Of a stretch of DNA of 64,000 nucleotides, positions 62,960 through 64,000 are shown piece by piece (the first letter of the stretch is position 1; each line of letters starts with the position of its first letter). This DNA comes from Sphingomonas sp. ERG5 (GTDB lineage: Bacteria; Pseudomonadota; Alphaproteobacteria; Sphingomonadales; Sphingomonadaceae): contig NZ_JSXI01000001.1 of NCBI RefSeq assembly GCF_000803065.1, positions 248,001 through 312,000 of the forward strand. Direction: 5' to 3'. A model generated the notes under the pieces. The model was not told where the DNA came from, did not search any database, and saw nothing but the letters and a program-made list of their open reading frames with translations. Made by a program: the position numbers and the translations under genes.

Positions 62960-64000
62960 CTAGGCCGCAATCCCGACCGCGCTCGCTTCCGCGGGCGCCG
63001 CCTGTAGCGTCAGGATCGCGTTTGCGCCCCGGCCCGCGCCTTCGCTCTCCAGCCGCAGCGCGCCTTCCATCGCATTCATCGAATTGGCGCACCAATGCAG
63101 GCCAAGCCCGCCCGATTTGTGCCCGCGCGTCGAATATCCGCGCTGGAACAAGGTCGCACCGACCTGCGGCTCGAACCCCTCGCCATCATCGCGGATCGCG
63201 ACACGCGTCTGGCCGCTGTCCAATTCGTCGATCGTCACGGTGACGGCGCCGCTTTGCGTGCCCTTGGCGGCGATCGCTTCGGCGGCATTGGCGAAGAGAT
63301 TGCCGATCACCTGGCTCAGGATCAGCCGGTTGGCCATCACATGGTGCGGCTGGGCCGGAAAGCCGAACATGATCGACACATCGCCCGAATAACGCGCGAT
63401 GGTCGCGTTCTGCGCCACGATCTCAGTGACGTTGCACGGCTCCAGCGCGGGACGCTCATGCGCGGCATGCTGTTGCGCGCCGATGATTTCGAGCACCTGG
63501 CTCATCGCCTCGCGGCCATCCTGCAATTGCGCGCGGCGCTCGTCGCGGTCGCGCGTCTCGGCCTCAACCGCCGCGGCCACGAACGCGACCAGCTTCTCGC
63601 GGCGCGTCTGCGGCAAATCCTCGCGCGCCAGTTCCGCTACCGCGCGGTCGAGCGTGGCGCGGTCGATCGGCGGCGGCTGCGCGATGCCCTTGGAAATGAT
63701 CGTGCTGATCGGGTTCAGCGCGTTGCGGACATTGTGCATCACCGCGACCGCGCTTTCGTTGCGGCCCAGCGCGAAGCTCTGCACTTCAAGCTGTTCGCGC
63801 AGATCCTTCAGCTGACGCAGCATCGAATTGAAACTGGTGCCGAGCGATCCGATTTCGTCGTGCCGCCCCTCCTCTTCGAGCAAGCCAAGCGAGCCCGACT
63901 GGCGGACCACCTGCATATGGCTTTCGACGCGGTGCAGCGGTCGCAGCACCAGCCGCGTGAACATCCGCCGCAGCACCACCAGCAGCACGACCAGCAACAG
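62960..64000 (-). CDS. Sensor histidine kinase, C-terminal part (5' end outside window)
   Basis: The frame is open to the right edge; 346 residues are visible. Order: end of a membrane helix (MLVVLLVVL), HAMP domain (LRPLHRVESHMQ to SMLRQLKDL), coiled linker, phospho-acceptor region with MHNVRNALNPI (His-Asn-x-Arg-Asn), and an ATPase domain with N-box NLFANAAEAI, G1 DDGEGF and G2 SGGLGLHWCANSM. The H-box and the ATPase lid resemble the family of two-component sensors with an MHNVRN motif. No response regulator is in the window; it may lie beyond the edge. Confidence 0.9.
   Translation of the reverse strand: MLLVVLLVVLRRMFTRLVLRPLHRVESHMQVVRQSGSLGLLEEEGRHDEIGSLGTSFNSMLRQLKDLREQLEVQSFALGRNESAVAVMHNVRNALNPISTIISKGIAQPPPIDRATLDRAVAELAREDLPQTRREKLVAFVAAAVEAETRDRDERRAQLQDGREAMSQVLEIIGAQQHAAHERPALEPCNVTEIVAQNATIARYSGDVSIMFGFPAQPHHVMANRLILSQVIGNLFANAAEAIAAKGTQSGAVTVTIDELDSGQTRVAIRDDGEGFEPQVGATLFQRGYSTRGHKSGGLGLHWCANSMNAMEGALRLESEGAGRGANAILTLQAAPAEASAVGIAA

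Overview
The window is a GC-rich chromosomal segment, most likely from a sphingomonad (Sphingomonas-type alphaproteobacterium). The basis is the gene style: a FecI/FecR/TonB-receptor set with an STN domain, a DUF1800/DUF1501 pair, AraC-SDR pairs, small secreted Cys-containing proteins, and several families of GC-rich palindromic intergenic repeats. One tRNA gene (Pro, CGG) is present. There is no rRNA, CRISPR array or intact transposase. The genus assignment is inference from gene content, not from a marker gene.

Layout. 0-3.4 kb: 3' part of an HscC-type Hsp70 coupled to a membrane-anchored J-like protein without HPD. 3.6-9.2 kb: a MACPF-like protein, a DUF1800/DUF1501 secretion-linked pair and a HExxH protease. 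9.4-15.6 kb: small stress, metabolic and membrane proteins and an AraC/MFS pair. 15.8-18.8 kb: divergent GH1 glycosidase and type-B carboxylesterase around an AT-rich operator-like region. 18.9-27.6 kb: a mosaic region with small enzymes, folD under a ZTP riboswitch, an M1-like metallopeptidase, three copies of a ~112 bp inverted-repeat element, and gene debris (a truncated monooxygenase copy, a truncated peptidase 5' end, a phage terminase remnant) abutting repeats. 27.6-38.5 kb: housekeeping block with lepA, a CsgG-like lipoprotein-type gene, peroxiredoxin, a nicotinamide riboside salvage pair (pnuC plus NadR-type kinase), a TauD-type dioxygenase with serine acetyltransferase, a ferredoxin-NADP reductase, tRNA-Pro and a JmjC-like cupin. 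38.9-43.5 kb: a trypsin-like autotransporter and a membrane-SET fusion protein. 43.7-49.7 kb: the FecR/FecI/TonB receptor system with a small secreted protein. 50-60.2 kb: penicillin-acylase family enzyme, beta-lactamase-fold hydrolase, CxxC flavoprotein with methyltransferase, aldo/keto reductase with TetR and Mug, SDR with AraC. 60.2-62.9 kb: three copies of a structured repeat element around two small genes. 62.96-64 kb: a sensor histidine kinase running off the right edge.

Best candidates for something new. (1) The 60-63 kb element family: tandem CTGTT-containing words, a palindrome, a ~75-nt spacer and a tail carrying the reverse complement of the same words. One copy uses CATGCTGTT and two use CACCTGTT, with the complementary words changed to match. 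(2) The repeat-edged gene debris at 18.8-27.6 kb, including an AT-rich orphan gene between two direct copies of a ~24 bp repeat. (3) A membrane protein fused to a SET methyltransferase domain. (4) A clear ZTP riboswitch upstream of folD with a visible anti-Shine-Dalgarno.
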